From NCBI GenBank assembly GCA_028871475.1, contig JAGWMZ010000007.1, positions 124,001-188,000 on the forward strand: DNA of 64,000 nt, read 5' to 3'. The stretch's first letter is position 1; each line of letters starts with the position of its first letter. The notes beneath the pieces were generated by a model, which did no database searches, was not told the origin of the DNA, and saw only the letters and a program-made list of their open reading frames with translations. Source of the DNA: Sphingomonadales bacterium (GTDB taxonomy: Bacteria; Pseudomonadota; Alphaproteobacteria; Sphingomonadales; Sphingomonadaceae). The translations under genes were made by a program, and so were the position numbers. Below, one piece after another: positions 44,365 to 53,616 of the stretch.

Positions 44365-45042
44365 ATGCCGGGGTACCGCCTCGCCGATGCCGTGCACCTT
44401 GCCCGGTATGATCGCGCAACCATCGTTCTCGATCTGGCAGCAGATCGCTACGTCCTTGCGGCGGGCGCCTTGCATACCGTGCTGCACGACGCCTTGCTGC
44501 CGGGCCCCATCTCCGATGGCGAGGAACGGGCCATGGCAACGCTGCTCAGCAAGAAGCTCATCTGTCCAGCGGACTGCGCCCCGCACGCATCGTACCTGCC
44601 GCCCACGCTGGCGGACCGAACATCCCTTCTTCCTGTGCCGCCGGCAGCTATGGGCTGGCGTGGCTTCTTGATCATCCTGCGCATGATCAAGACCATGATC
44701 GAGGTCCGCCATCGGCCCATTCTCGATCTTGTGCGCGGCTTGCAGGCCCGCAAAGCGCAAATCCCGTTGGCGCAGACGGTGCCGCAAGACGGCCTGTCCT
44801 ACGCTTCGTCGGTGGCAGCGGCGTTGCGCGGTGCGGATCTGCTCCTGGGGGCCAATCATCATTGCCTGCCTCGCTCCATCTGCGCCATGCGCCTGATGCT
44901 TGAGCATGGGCTCACACCATCCATGGTCATGGGCGTGACCGAAAAGCCGTTCGAGGCGCATTGCTGGATTGAACTGGGGCCCTTCGTCGTAGCGGACGCG
45001 CCGGATCGCATCATGCCCTACACGCCGATTTTCGTGCTGTGA
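44365..45042 (+). CDS. Lasso peptide B protein: leader-binding plus leader protease
   Basis: This 225-residue fused B protein removes the leader before cyclisation. Residues ~1-80 resemble the PqqD-like RRE that binds the leader (YRLADAVHLARYDRATIVLDL). The C-terminal part is a transglutaminase-like Cys protease with Cys167 in HHCLPRSICAMRLM, His199 in EAHCWIELG and Asp211 in VADAPDR. GGGAG precedes ATG 44365. It overlaps the C gene by 4 nt. Actinobacterial systems split these two domains into B1 and B2; here they are fused. Confidence 0.9.
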   Translation: MPGYRLADAVHLARYDRATIVLDLAADRYVLAAGALHTVLHDALLPGPISDGEERAMATLLSKKLICPADCAPHASYLPPTLADRTSLLPVPPAAMGWRGFLIILRMIKTMIEVRHRPILDLVRGLQARKAQIPLAQTVPQDGLSYASSVAAALRGADLLLGANHHCLPRSICAMRLMLEHGLTPSMVMGVTEKPFEAHCWIELGPFVVADAPDRIMPYTPIFVL

Positions 45043-46811
45043 GCACGGAACGCTGCATCGCCGTGGTGCGGGGCCCTGCGGGCCTTGGGCCACGCCCGGC
45101 CTGTGACCCGTCCTTGGACATCGCATCGGCCTTGCCGCCGGTCTTTCGCCTCGCTTTTCAGAACCCGCAGCTTTCGATCTGGACCACGGCAGCGATGCCA
45201 GCCATCCCGCTTGGGAAGCGTGGCGTGGTGGTGGGGCAGGTTTTTTCCGGGCTCAATCCCGCGGTGTCGATCGACGCTTTTGATGACAGCCAGGCGCGGA
45301 TGCTTTTTGAGACAAATGGCGAGGTCCTCGTCTCGCACTATTGGGGCGCCTATGCAGCCTTCCTGTGGGATCCAGCGATGGGCCATATCCGCATCATCCG
45401 CGATCCGTCTCCGGGGTTTCCGCTGTATCACGCAGCGCTCGGCGATCATGTGGTCATCGCGACGCATGTCGATGATCTCGTATTGCTCGGATTCAAGCGT
45501 CCGTCTGTCGATTTCACTTATCTGGCGGCGCATCTGCAAAACTCGGGCCTGCGCTATCGACGGACGGCGCTGACGGGAGTCGATGAGTTGCCGCCTGGCG
45601 AGGCCTTGCTGATCGACGGACCCGTCCGGCGACACGCCATCCTGTGGTCGCCCTGGACATTTGCCGCGCGGGAGAGGCAGATCGAGGATACAGCAACCTG
45701 CGCAGCGATGGTCAGGAGCACGATCGATGCCACCGTCTTGGCGTGGAGTTCCTGCTACGATCATGCTGTGCTCGGCGTCTCAGGAGGCCTTGATTCTTCG
45801 ATTGTTGCGTCCGCGCTTGCCCAAGCGGAGATCGACCTGTCGCTGATCAATCTCCTGGGTTTTGACGGGTCTCTGGGGGACGAACGACACTTCGTGCGGG
45901 CCCTTGCGAAAGGGCTTGGCCGTGAGATCGAGATCGTGCAGGACGCGGTCACCTACGTCGACATGTTTCATTCCGACGGCGCCCATTTGCCGCGTCCCGT
46001 CGCACGCGCTTTCGCTCAATCCGGATCGCTGAACACCACGGAGACGGCTCGACGCAACAACGCTGACGTTATCTTTAGCGGCGGTGGCGGCGACAATGTT
46101 TTCTGCTTCCTGCAGACCTCTGCCCCGGTCGCGGATTGCTTTCTCTCCGGACAAGGACCAATGGCCGTTCTGACAACGGCCAGGAACATCGGGCAGGTGT
46201 CGGGCGCCGGGGTCGGAAAGGTGCTGCTCGCCGCCTTCAGGCGACTGCGTCACCGGCATCCGCGCTGGATGTGGAAGCCCAATCGCGATCTCCTTTCGGA
46301 GGCCTGTCACGATCTGGCCTTCGACATTGAAAGCCATCCCTGGCTCATGGCCGAACACGGCCGTTTGCCGGGAAAGCTGGAGCATGTGGGGCTCCTTGCC
46401 ATCGTCCTGAACGCGCTTGAGGGATTTGGCTACGAACGGGATTGGCCCGTGATCTATCCTTTGTTGTCCCAGCCCGTGGTCGAGCTATGCCTGAGAATAC
46501 CGACCTGGCTCTGGTGCGAGGGCGGCATCAATCGCGCCATCGCCAGGTGTGCCTATCGTGATGCCTTGCCAAAGGTCACCATCCAGCGCCGGTCGAAAGG
46601 CACATTTGACCGGCTTGGCATCGAGCTGATCGAACGCCACCGCGCTACCCTGCAGGAGTTTCTCTGCGGCGGGGCCTTGGCTGGGGCCGGCCTGATCAAG
46701 CCAGACGCCGTGCGGGAGGCCATAGGCGGCATGGCCTCCTATCAGGATCTGACCTGGTCACGCATCCTGACCCTCGTCGATGTTGAGGCATGGACAAGGG
46801 CGCGCAGCTAA
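45039..46811 (+). CDS. Lasso peptide cyclase (asparagine synthetase-like C protein)
   Basis: This 590-residue ATP-dependent macrolactam synthetase activates the Asp8 side chain as an AMP ester and joins it to the N-terminal Gly. The PP-loop SGGLDSS lies near residue 247 within LGVSGGLDSSIVASAL. A later loop reads SGGGGDNVFC. The N-terminal glutaminase-like domain lacks an N-terminal nucleophilic Cys, as expected for lasso cyclases. The GTG start overlaps the B stop. Its last 4 nt overlap the convergent isopeptidase gene. Confidence 0.92.
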   Translation: MSTERCIAVVRGPAGLGPRPACDPSLDIASALPPVFRLAFQNPQLSIWTTAAMPAIPLGKRGVVVGQVFSGLNPAVSIDAFDDSQARMLFETNGEVLVSHYWGAYAAFLWDPAMGHIRIIRDPSPGFPLYHAALGDHVVIATHVDDLVLLGFKRPSVDFTYLAAHLQNSGLRYRRTALTGVDELPPGEALLIDGPVRRHAILWSPWTFAARERQIEDTATCAAMVRSTIDATVLAWSSCYDHAVLGVSGGLDSSIVASALAQAEIDLSLINLLGFDGSLGDERHFVRALAKGLGREIEIVQDAVTYVDMFHSDGAHLPRPVARAFAQSGSLNTTETARRNNADVIFSGGGGDNVFCFLQTSAPVADCFLSGQGPMAVLTTARNIGQVSGAGVGKVLLAAFRRLRHRHPRWMWKPNRDLLSEACHDLAFDIESHPWLMAEHGRLPGKLEHVGLLAIVLNALEGFGYERDWPVIYPLLSQPVVELCLRIPTWLWCEGGINRAIARCAYRDALPKVTIQRRSKGTFDRLGIELIERHRATLQEFLCGGALAGAGLIKPDAVREAIGGMASYQDLTWSRILTLVDVEAWTRARS

Positions 46812-48868
46812 CCGCCGCCCGCAGCAGGTTTCAACCATCTGACGAACCAGTCGATCGAGCGCTTGTTGCGCCAATATTGATGGATCGGCCGCCCGCTCGC
46901 CATGTGCCCTTCTCCGGGATAGACATACATGTCGACCTCCTTGTGGGCATCCTGCAGAAAAGCATATTGCTGCAGGTTGAAGAGATATTCGCTCTCCGGC
47001 GTCTGGATCAGCAAAGCCGCCGTCACGGACCGCGCATTGAGGGCAGGAGAAACCGTCTCCCAGATGTGACCTGGATCGTCGGACGGCTTGGGCAGGCCGA
47101 TGACGCGATAGACCGCCTTGCGCCAGGAATCGCCTGCCGGGGCGACGATCGCATAGGTTCCAGGATCGATCGTTGGTCCCGAGCCGATCACCGCCGCTCG
47201 AAATAGGCTGGTATGGCTGATCGCATAGGTGGCGGCATTGGCGCTGAAACTGTGGCCGGCAATGCCCACGCGGGCAGGATCGATGATGCCTTCAGCCGTC
47301 AGTTTTCCGATGACGGCCTGGTAAGAGGCGTCCAGATCCTTGTACGGCTGCATGGTCGAGATGGCGCCGGATGCGTCCCGTTGTCCCACAATGTCATTGT
47401 TGGTGTTCATGCAAAGGGCGGCGATGCCCTGCTGTGCGAGCGCGAACTCGGAGGCCAGCCATGCCGTTCCGCCCTGAAGGAAACCGCGACAGCGATAGGT
47501 CGTGATGACCAGAGGCAATCTTTTTGGGGGCTCTCTGTCGGGCAGCACCAGCACGCCGTTCCACGGCCTGCCCGACGGATCCTGCCAGGTGATCACGCGG
47601 CTTTGTGGAAAATGCTTGGCCGCGAGCGCCGCATTGGGATCAACGAGGACGTCCTCCCTGCCATTTTGGATGTCGATGCGGATGAGGCGTGGTGGGCGCG
47701 TGGGACCCGTTTCGACACAGACCAGGTCATGGCCTACCATGGGGCAGGCGCCAACGAAGATGGACCCGTCGTCGAGTGCCCCCGTCTCGGCCCTGACGAT
47801 CCGTGTCGTGCCGGTGACGGGGTTCCAGGCCCGGATCGTCGTGCGGCTACTAAAGTCGGCTTCCGACAGGAAGACGATCTCGCCGCGCGTGTCATCAAAG
47901 GTCACGAAGCGAATGGCCGTGGGAGCACCCCGGCAGAATGACGCCTCGCAGATGACATGCTTGCCGCCGGGCAGGTCCGCTTCGAGCTGGTTTCGGCCGA
48001 CCGGCCCGTCCACGTCGCCTTTGTCTACTTGCCGGAGAACCGCGGTCATCCCCGTCTTCCCCAAAGGAAGGCGGGCTTCTCCAGCGACGATGTCCTGCGG
48101 ACCGATGGAGCGAGGCGCCGTCACCGCAGGCCGGGGCACTGGCGTCGCAGCCTGATCGCTGAGCGCAATCTGCTTTGTTCGCAGCGCCCCGCGACCTGCC
48201 TCGACAAGATCGCTGCTGGAGACTCGCCTGATTGTGGTCGCCCGGGATCCGATCCGGTAATTGTCGGTCAGGGGCAAGCCGTCGGTGATGATGGTGCGGT
48301 CGAAGTGAAAACCTCTTGCTTCCTCGGCGCGTTGCGTTCGAGCAATCGTCTCCCGTGGATCTCTAACCTGATAGCTCATCGAGCGTCCATCGGCTGAGAG
48401 GCTGAAACTCTCGACATCGGCGGCGTCACGGGTCACGGATTTGTCGCCTGCCGCGCTCAAACGATGGACCTCGATGGCCCCATCAGTCTCCGTCAGCGTG
48501 TAGAGCGACGAGGAATCCGGTGCCCAACGGCTGACGCCCATTTGCGGAAGGCTCAGGAGCGGCATGGTGAGCGGGACAAAGGGCCGCCCGAGAGTGACAG
48601 GCTCGCCCTGTCCGTCGAGGCGTATCTTGTACCACTGCCCTTGCACGCTGTCGGCCTCGACCGACTTCGCGATGATGCGATAGGCGATCCACTGGCCATC
48701 CGGGGAGACAGATAGGCTGTCGATGGCTTTGGCCTCGATGATATCGGACAGGCTGAGCGACACTGGTTGCGCAATGCCGGGCGGCGCGGTCAAACCGACC
48801 GCCAGAACGGCGCTCAGGGTGATGATGCCGTGACACGCTTGGCGAATGTGTCGCATGGGGATCACCAT
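46808..48868 (-). CDS. Lasso peptide isopeptidase (S9 family)
   Basis: This 686-residue enzyme has a signal peptide (VLAVGLTAPPGIAQ), a beta-propeller-like N-terminal region (ISPDG-type repeats such as SVSPDGQWIAYRI) and a prolyl-oligopeptidase-type hydrolase domain. The nucleophile is Ser540 in AGHSFSAN, and His655 is in PGEGHM. Glu627 in PESEYL sits at the acid position; a Glu there is reported for the lasso isopeptidase AtxE2. It should open the isopeptide ring of the imported peptide. It overlaps the receptor gene upstream. Confidence 0.9.
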   Translation of the reverse strand: MVIPMRHIRQACHGIITLSAVLAVGLTAPPGIAQPVSLSLSDIIEAKAIDSLSVSPDGQWIAYRIIAKSVEADSVQGQWYKIRLDGQGEPVTLGRPFVPLTMPLLSLPQMGVSRWAPDSSSLYTLTETDGAIEVHRLSAAGDKSVTRDAADVESFSLSADGRSMSYQVRDPRETIARTQRAEEARGFHFDRTIITDGLPLTDNYRIGSRATTIRRVSSSDLVEAGRGALRTKQIALSDQAATPVPRPAVTAPRSIGPQDIVAGEARLPLGKTGMTAVLRQVDKGDVDGPVGRNQLEADLPGGKHVICEASFCRGAPTAIRFVTFDDTRGEIVFLSEADFSSRTTIRAWNPVTGTTRIVRAETGALDDGSIFVGACPMVGHDLVCVETGPTRPPRLIRIDIQNGREDVLVDPNAALAAKHFPQSRVITWQDPSGRPWNGVLVLPDREPPKRLPLVITTYRCRGFLQGGTAWLASEFALAQQGIAALCMNTNNDIVGQRDASGAISTMQPYKDLDASYQAVIGKLTAEGIIDPARVGIAGHSFSANAATYAISHTSLFRAAVIGSGPTIDPGTYAIVAPAGDSWRKAVYRVIGLPKPSDDPGHIWETVSPALNARSVTAALLIQTPESEYLFNLQQYAFLQDAHKEVDMYVYPGEGHMASGRPIHQYWRNKRSIDWFVRWLKPAAGGG

Positions 48869-51426
48869 ACCTTCGAGAGGGTCAGGTTGAGAAAGCGACC
48901 GACCGGCGAGTAGTTGAGGGGATCGTAGGGCGTGTCATAAACGCCGCCGGTCTTCATGCTCTTGGGATCGACGTCGAACAGATTAAGCACCGATGCAGAG
49001 AGATCCAGGCCCTTGAGCAGCCCCGATCTCGCCCCGAGGGTGACATGGGCGGACAGGTCGATCGTGGTCATCGGCCCCGACCGACCGATGTAGCCAATCC
49101 TGGTGTCCTCGACTGGACCGGCATAGTTCACGAAGGAGGTGAGGGACAGGCGCGGACTTTGCCAGGCAACACCGGCGCGACCGCGGAAGTGCGGCGGATT
49201 GTAGACGGTGCCCGCCAGTTGCGTCACCGGCAGATCGGCCGAGAGTTGCTGGTTGCTGTCGAGATAGGCGCCGTTGCCCGACAGTTGGATCGTCCCGAAC
49301 CTGCCCACGGTGAACCGATATTGGGCAGTCATGTCGACGCCATGAATGATCTGGTCGGCAGCATTGAGGTTGCTGTCTTGAACGATCGCGACGACATTGG
49401 CCGGCGTATAGGCGCTTGTCGTGTAGTTGGTGAAGATGCGTGCTCCGATGGCTTGCGCGATGTCTGCTGCCGAAGGATTGTACTGAACGAAGGGCCGGTA
49501 GTTGGGATCGCTCAGGGCCTGGCTGGCCGTCGCGATCGGCGCCAGGATGCGCTGGCGATAGCGCACGTGAAAATAGCTGACCTCAAGCGAAAGCCCGCTC
49601 ATCTGAGGCGGATGGAAGGACGCCGTTGCGGTCCAGGTGGTGGCGCGTTCCGGCTTCAGATCCCCGTTGCCGCCGTTCAGCAGGAGGACGCTCGAACCGG
49701 CGGGGTAGCCAGTCCCGCCCAGGGTGGAGGGATTGTAGATCGACGCATATTGAAACGAATAGCGCTCAAAGAAGGTCGGGGCCTTGAACGAGCGGCCCCA
49801 TGAAGCTTTGAGATCGAGGATCGGCGATGGCGCATAAATCAGCCCGAGCTTCGGTGTGGCGACGCGGGCGACACCGGGGTAATCCTCGTAACGGACAGCC
49901 GCGCTGACATTCATCTTGTGGATGAGCGCCATGTCCTGCTCGGGGGAAACAAGCGGAACGCTGATCTCGCCAAATCCGTAATAGGTGTTCTGGGTAACAT
50001 CGATGTTCTGATTGTCGCCAAGCCAGCGGTATCCGTGATAGCCGGTCGCGCGGTAGCCGCCGCCCAGGGCCAGTTTGATGGCGCCGGCAGGCAGGTGCAG
50101 CAGATTGCCATCGGCTGCGATTTCGACGCTGCGCAGGCTGTTGCAATAGCATCCTGCCGTTGGCGCGTGCACGCCGTTGGATACACGGTCAATGAGGTAG
50201 GAGCTGTCGTCCTCGCTGTAGACGCCGTTGATGGACGCCTTCCATCCCGAGGCCAATGATAGTTTGAGGGTGGGGGCCACCGAGACCGATCGACTGCCAA
50301 AGGTCATGAGCGCACCGTAGAGCGCGGGATTGCCTGCGGCGCTGGTCGCATAGCTGCGCTCGCTGGAGCGATGGTTGTAAAAGCCATCGATGTCGAATTC
50401 GAGGTGATCGGTGAGGGACTGGTGGCCTGTCACGATGACGTTGTGCTGCGTCAGGCTGGGCAACAGGGTCAGGCCGGGCGACACGGTGGCGGCATAGGTC
50501 CGTTGGCTGGCCTCGATGGGCGTGTTGTGCGAAAAATCATAGGCCAGCATCAACCCGCCGGTGTTCCAGCGGCGACCCGCCACGGCGCTGTATTCCTGCT
50601 GCTCGTTGCCGCCCTGGGTCGAGGCCCCGAACCTGGCCGAAGTGGCGAGGCCCTGATAATCGCGCTTGAGGATGACATTGGCCACGCCGGCCACGGCGTC
50701 CGAGCCGTAAAGCGCTGAAGCGCCGTCGGCGACGACCTCCAGCCTGTCGAGCGCGGCGACAGGAATGACCGAGATGTCGATCGCCTGGTAGGCTCCGCTG
50801 TAGGCAAGCCTGTGGCCATTGAGCAAAGTGAGGGTCGCGTCGCCGCCAAGACCGCGTAGATCAATCGCGGACCCCGAGCCGATGTAATTTCCCTTCTTTT
50901 CCGGCGTGTTGATGTTTGCTCCGGGATTTTGGGCGCCACCGAAATTTTGAGGGATCGTCCGGACAACGTCGCCCATGTTGGTCTGGCCGGAGTCGACGAT
51001 GTCTTTCTGGGTGAGCGTGATGACAGGGGACGCGATGGGGGCGCCCCGCAAGCGGCTGCCGGTCACGACGATTTCGCTTGCTGCCGTCTGGCCGTCCCTG
51101 GACGTCGGAAAGCCTCGCCCCCGCAGGAAAATGGATCCGTCCTTGATATCGACCGTGAGGCCGCTGCCCTGAACCAGCGCTTTGACGGCACTCTCGGCTG
51201 AGTAACTGCCTTCAAGGGGCGGCGCATCGATGCCGCGGACATCGCCGGGCTGGAACAGAATTTCCGTATTGGTATCCTTGCCCACCGCCAGAAGCGAGGT
51301 GGCCAGGGCTTGCCGGGGCAGATGAAAATCCTTGGGAGATGTATCACCACACCAGGCGGGCTGGCTGAGAGCCAGCGCCAGAACAGACGCGCTCAGGAAA
51401 GTGTCGTAGTGCCGCAGATAGCTCAT
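48862..51426 (-). CDS. TonB-dependent receptor with N-terminal signalling domain
   Basis: This is an outer-membrane receptor of about 855 residues. After the signal peptide (LSASVLALALSQPAWC) comes a secretin/TonB N-terminal (STN) domain (FHLPRQALATSLLAVGKDT ... VKALVQGSGLTVDI), a TonB-box-like SEIVVTGSRL, the plug (NMGDVVRTIPQNF, RGLGGDATLTLLNGHRL, YGSDAVAGVANVIL) and a 22-strand barrel ending NLTLSKVW. STN domains pass a ligand signal to FecR proteins. It likely imports the lasso peptide. The start may also be 51438 or 51471. Confidence 0.92.
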   Translation of the reverse strand: MSYLRHYDTFLSASVLALALSQPAWCGDTSPKDFHLPRQALATSLLAVGKDTNTEILFQPGDVRGIDAPPLEGSYSAESAVKALVQGSGLTVDIKDGSIFLRGRGFPTSRDGQTAASEIVVTGSRLRGAPIASPVITLTQKDIVDSGQTNMGDVVRTIPQNFGGAQNPGANINTPEKKGNYIGSGSAIDLRGLGGDATLTLLNGHRLAYSGAYQAIDISVIPVAALDRLEVVADGASALYGSDAVAGVANVILKRDYQGLATSARFGASTQGGNEQQEYSAVAGRRWNTGGLMLAYDFSHNTPIEASQRTYAATVSPGLTLLPSLTQHNVIVTGHQSLTDHLEFDIDGFYNHRSSERSYATSAAGNPALYGALMTFGSRSVSVAPTLKLSLASGWKASINGVYSEDDSSYLIDRVSNGVHAPTAGCYCNSLRSVEIAADGNLLHLPAGAIKLALGGGYRATGYHGYRWLGDNQNIDVTQNTYYGFGEISVPLVSPEQDMALIHKMNVSAAVRYEDYPGVARVATPKLGLIYAPSPILDLKASWGRSFKAPTFFERYSFQYASIYNPSTLGGTGYPAGSSVLLLNGGNGDLKPERATTWTATASFHPPQMSGLSLEVSYFHVRYRQRILAPIATASQALSDPNYRPFVQYNPSAADIAQAIGARIFTNYTTSAYTPANVVAIVQDSNLNAADQIIHGVDMTAQYRFTVGRFGTIQLSGNGAYLDSNQQLSADLPVTQLAGTVYNPPHFRGRAGVAWQSPRLSLTSFVNYAGPVEDTRIGYIGRSGPMTTIDLSAHVTLGARSGLLKGLDLSASVLNLFDVDPKSMKTGGVYDTPYDPLNYSPVGRFLNLTLSKVW

Positions 51427-51531
51427 CAATGCCCCCATACACTGGCGCAGTTCTTGCGCGTTCGGGGCCATGGATGCGGGGCGCCCCGTTATTATGAGGC
51501 GCGCTGAAAGAAATATGTCACATCGTGGTGA

Positions 51532-52596
51532 TCAGGGGCGGTGCAAGCGATAGTGAGCGGTATCCTCGGTCACCACCAGTTTCAGAAGATCGGCGACCTT
51601 TCGGATCACGGCTCCGGTATCGAGAAGGCGATAGGTTCCCGAAATGCGCATGGCGCCGATCCGCGCATCCGTGATGGTCACCGGCTTTTTCGCATAGCGA
51701 TTGAGCGATGCCACGAGGTCGGACAAGGCGACATCATTGAAGGCTTCGACGCCTTCTGGCCATTGGTCGTCATTCTGCATGCTGTTGATTGCCATGGACA
51801 CTTGCTGATCGTCAACCAGCAGCCGCTGTCCCGTAGCGAGCCGCGTCAGCAGCGGCTCGAGCGCCTGCGAATGCCCAAGGCCCGTCGTATCCCGATCGCT
51901 CTGGGTCTGAACATCGACAGGGCCGTTCACCGGATGGACCGCTATCTGGCGGTTTCCCTCAAACTGCATATCGAACGTCGTGCCGCGTGCTGTCACGACG
52001 GTGGTGTCGGCCCGAACAATGAAGGGTCTGGCGTCCTTGGCGACGGTAAAGCGGGCGCGCCCCTGGATCAGGCGGAGACCGCGCTCGCCCGGCGTGTAGG
52101 AGGCGAGCACGATGCTGTTGGTGTCGAGCGTCAGCGTCGAGCCATCGAGCAGGACGAAATTGCGGATTTCACCAATGGAGGTGGCGAATCTGGCTTCCCG
52201 GTCTTCCCGCCTCCCCTGAAAGGGGCCGGGAACCAGCGTCGCTACTTTCGGCTCGATGGCATACCATCCACCGACCAGGCACAGGGTCGCGATGCTTCCC
52301 GCCAGGACGGCGCGCTTGCCCCAGGCGGATGCCACAGAAGGGATGGGCCGGTTGGTCGCCAAGGATGCTTGAGGGCGCAAAGTTTCAACGGCAGGCCGGT
52401 CCTTGAGGCCTTTGCCGAGATTGAATTTTTCCGAAATGCTGTTGTAGGCACGGCGGTGAGCAGCGCTGCTCGCCAGCCAGCGGTTGAAATCATCGCGTCG
52501 TTCGTCTGCATCTGGCCCACGCATCAGCGAAAACCAGTGTGCGGCCTCATGCCGCAACTGGTCGCCTGACGGTGGAGTATCTGTGCCTTCGTTCAT
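51532..52596 (-). CDS. FecR-family anti-sigma regulator
   Basis: This 354-residue protein has an N-terminal cytoplasmic anti-sigma domain (HEAAHWFSLMRGPDADERRDDFNRWLASSAAHRRAYN), a membrane helix near residues 93-108 (AVLAGSIATLCLVGGWYAI), and a periplasmic FecR domain (REDREARFATSIGEIRNFVLLDGSTLTLDTNS split across ~130-160). A C-terminal DUF4974/STN-like end follows. It should hold the sigma factor until the receptor signals. It overlaps the sigma gene by 4 nt. Confidence 0.92.
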   Translation of the reverse strand: MNEGTDTPPSGDQLRHEAAHWFSLMRGPDADERRDDFNRWLASSAAHRRAYNSISEKFNLGKGLKDRPAVETLRPQASLATNRPIPSVASAWGKRAVLAGSIATLCLVGGWYAIEPKVATLVPGPFQGRREDREARFATSIGEIRNFVLLDGSTLTLDTNSIVLASYTPGERGLRLIQGRARFTVAKDARPFIVRADTTVVTARGTTFDMQFEGNRQIAVHPVNGPVDVQTQSDRDTTGLGHSQALEPLLTRLATGQRLLVDDQQVSMAINSMQNDDQWPEGVEAFNDVALSDLVASLNRYAKKPVTITDARIGAMRISGTYRLLDTGAVIRKVADLLKLVVTEDTAHYRLHRP

Positions 52597-53192
52597 TCCT
52601 GCCCCAGTGCGGCGTCGAGATGCGCCAGAGCGCGTGCCACGTGATATTGAACAGTCGGGATCGTGATGCCAAGCTGTTCGCCGATCTCCCTGTATGTCAG
52701 ATCGTCCACCCGGTGCAGCACAAAGACCTCGCGCGTCCGGGCAGGGAGATCGTCGAGCGCCCGGCGGTACGCCACCATGACGTCCTCCATCTCGAGCCCC
52801 TGCTCCTGATCCGGCAGAACCGACGGCTCACATGCGGGCGAGATGGGGACGTAGTTGAACAGCACGCGAGTCCTGAGGCGACGACTCCGCTCGAAGAGCA
52901 GGTTGCGGGCAATGCGCCGCAGATAATGGCGAGGCTGCCGGACGGTACCCTGCGGCAAAAGGCGCGCCAGCCGCGCGAACACCTCCTGGACATAATCGGC
53001 CGGTTCATCGTCGCCCTTGAGGCGTCGATGGAAATAGGCCGAGAGCTTGCCGGCCTCAGCGCGGTACATGACGTCGAGCAGGACCGGCGCGTCCGCAGCG
53101 TCCGCGGCGCAGGATGCCCCGACCCTCTCGCCTTCGCCAACAGTCAGATTGCAAGGCAGGCCTTGCATGGCCTCCTCGTCCAAGGGTGGCAT
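52593..53192 (-). CDS. ECF sigma factor (FecI-like)
   Basis: This 199-residue protein has sigma region 2 (LSAYFHRRL...EPADYVQEVFARLARL, HYLRRIARNLLFERSRR) and region 4 (LDDLPARTREVFVLHRVDDLTYREIGEQLGITIPTVQYHVARAL). GGAGGTGGA precedes the ATG. It is first in the minus-strand operon sigma-FecR-receptor-isopeptidase, so it probably drives its own operon in response to the lasso peptide. Confidence 0.93.
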   Translation of the reverse strand: MPPLDEEAMQGLPCNLTVGEGERVGASCAADAADAPVLLDVMYRAEAGKLSAYFHRRLKGDDEPADYVQEVFARLARLLPQGTVRQPRHYLRRIARNLLFERSRRLRTRVLFNYVPISPACEPSVLPDQEQGLEMEDVMVAYRRALDDLPARTREVFVLHRVDDLTYREIGEQLGITIPTVQYHVARALAHLDAALGQE

Positions 53193-53616
53193 CGCTCCAC
53201 CTCCTCACCAGACGGCAGTAACCGGCCCCGACATCTCCGGGGGAAGCTGAGTAAGGTGTACCGTACGCTCGCGAGCGAGGTCGGTCGTTCGACGCGCAAG
53301 TCGAACGCGGTGATGCCTGACAGGATATTCCTGCAGGTGGCTGCCAAAGGTTCCAGCCTGCACCGACGCTTATGCCTGCTTGGGGGATGGTCTGCAAGCA
53401 GGCCGCCGACTTGGCTGATTTTTCCTGGGGTAAATGACGTAGGTGAGGACGTTTCAGCTTGATTGGGACCCGAACCCCTTGGTGCTCGTCGGGCATAGGG
53501 GAGGTCCGCCCATCCATCATCCTCCCCCTTGCGTCACGACTGCCATCACGAATATCTGTCGCCCGGCGCGCCGCGTTCAGTCGCAGGTTTGCCTGTTGAT
53601 GGTGGGGGAAGCGGCC
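53193..53616. other. Upstream region of the sigma operon
   Basis: No convincing gene is seen. This should contain the sigma operon promoter. A hairpin with arms GTTCGAC (53287-53293) and GTCGAAC (53300-53306) and a palindrome CGCTCGCGAGCG near 53268-53280 are the visible structures. Open frames here lack family features. Confidence 0.4.
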
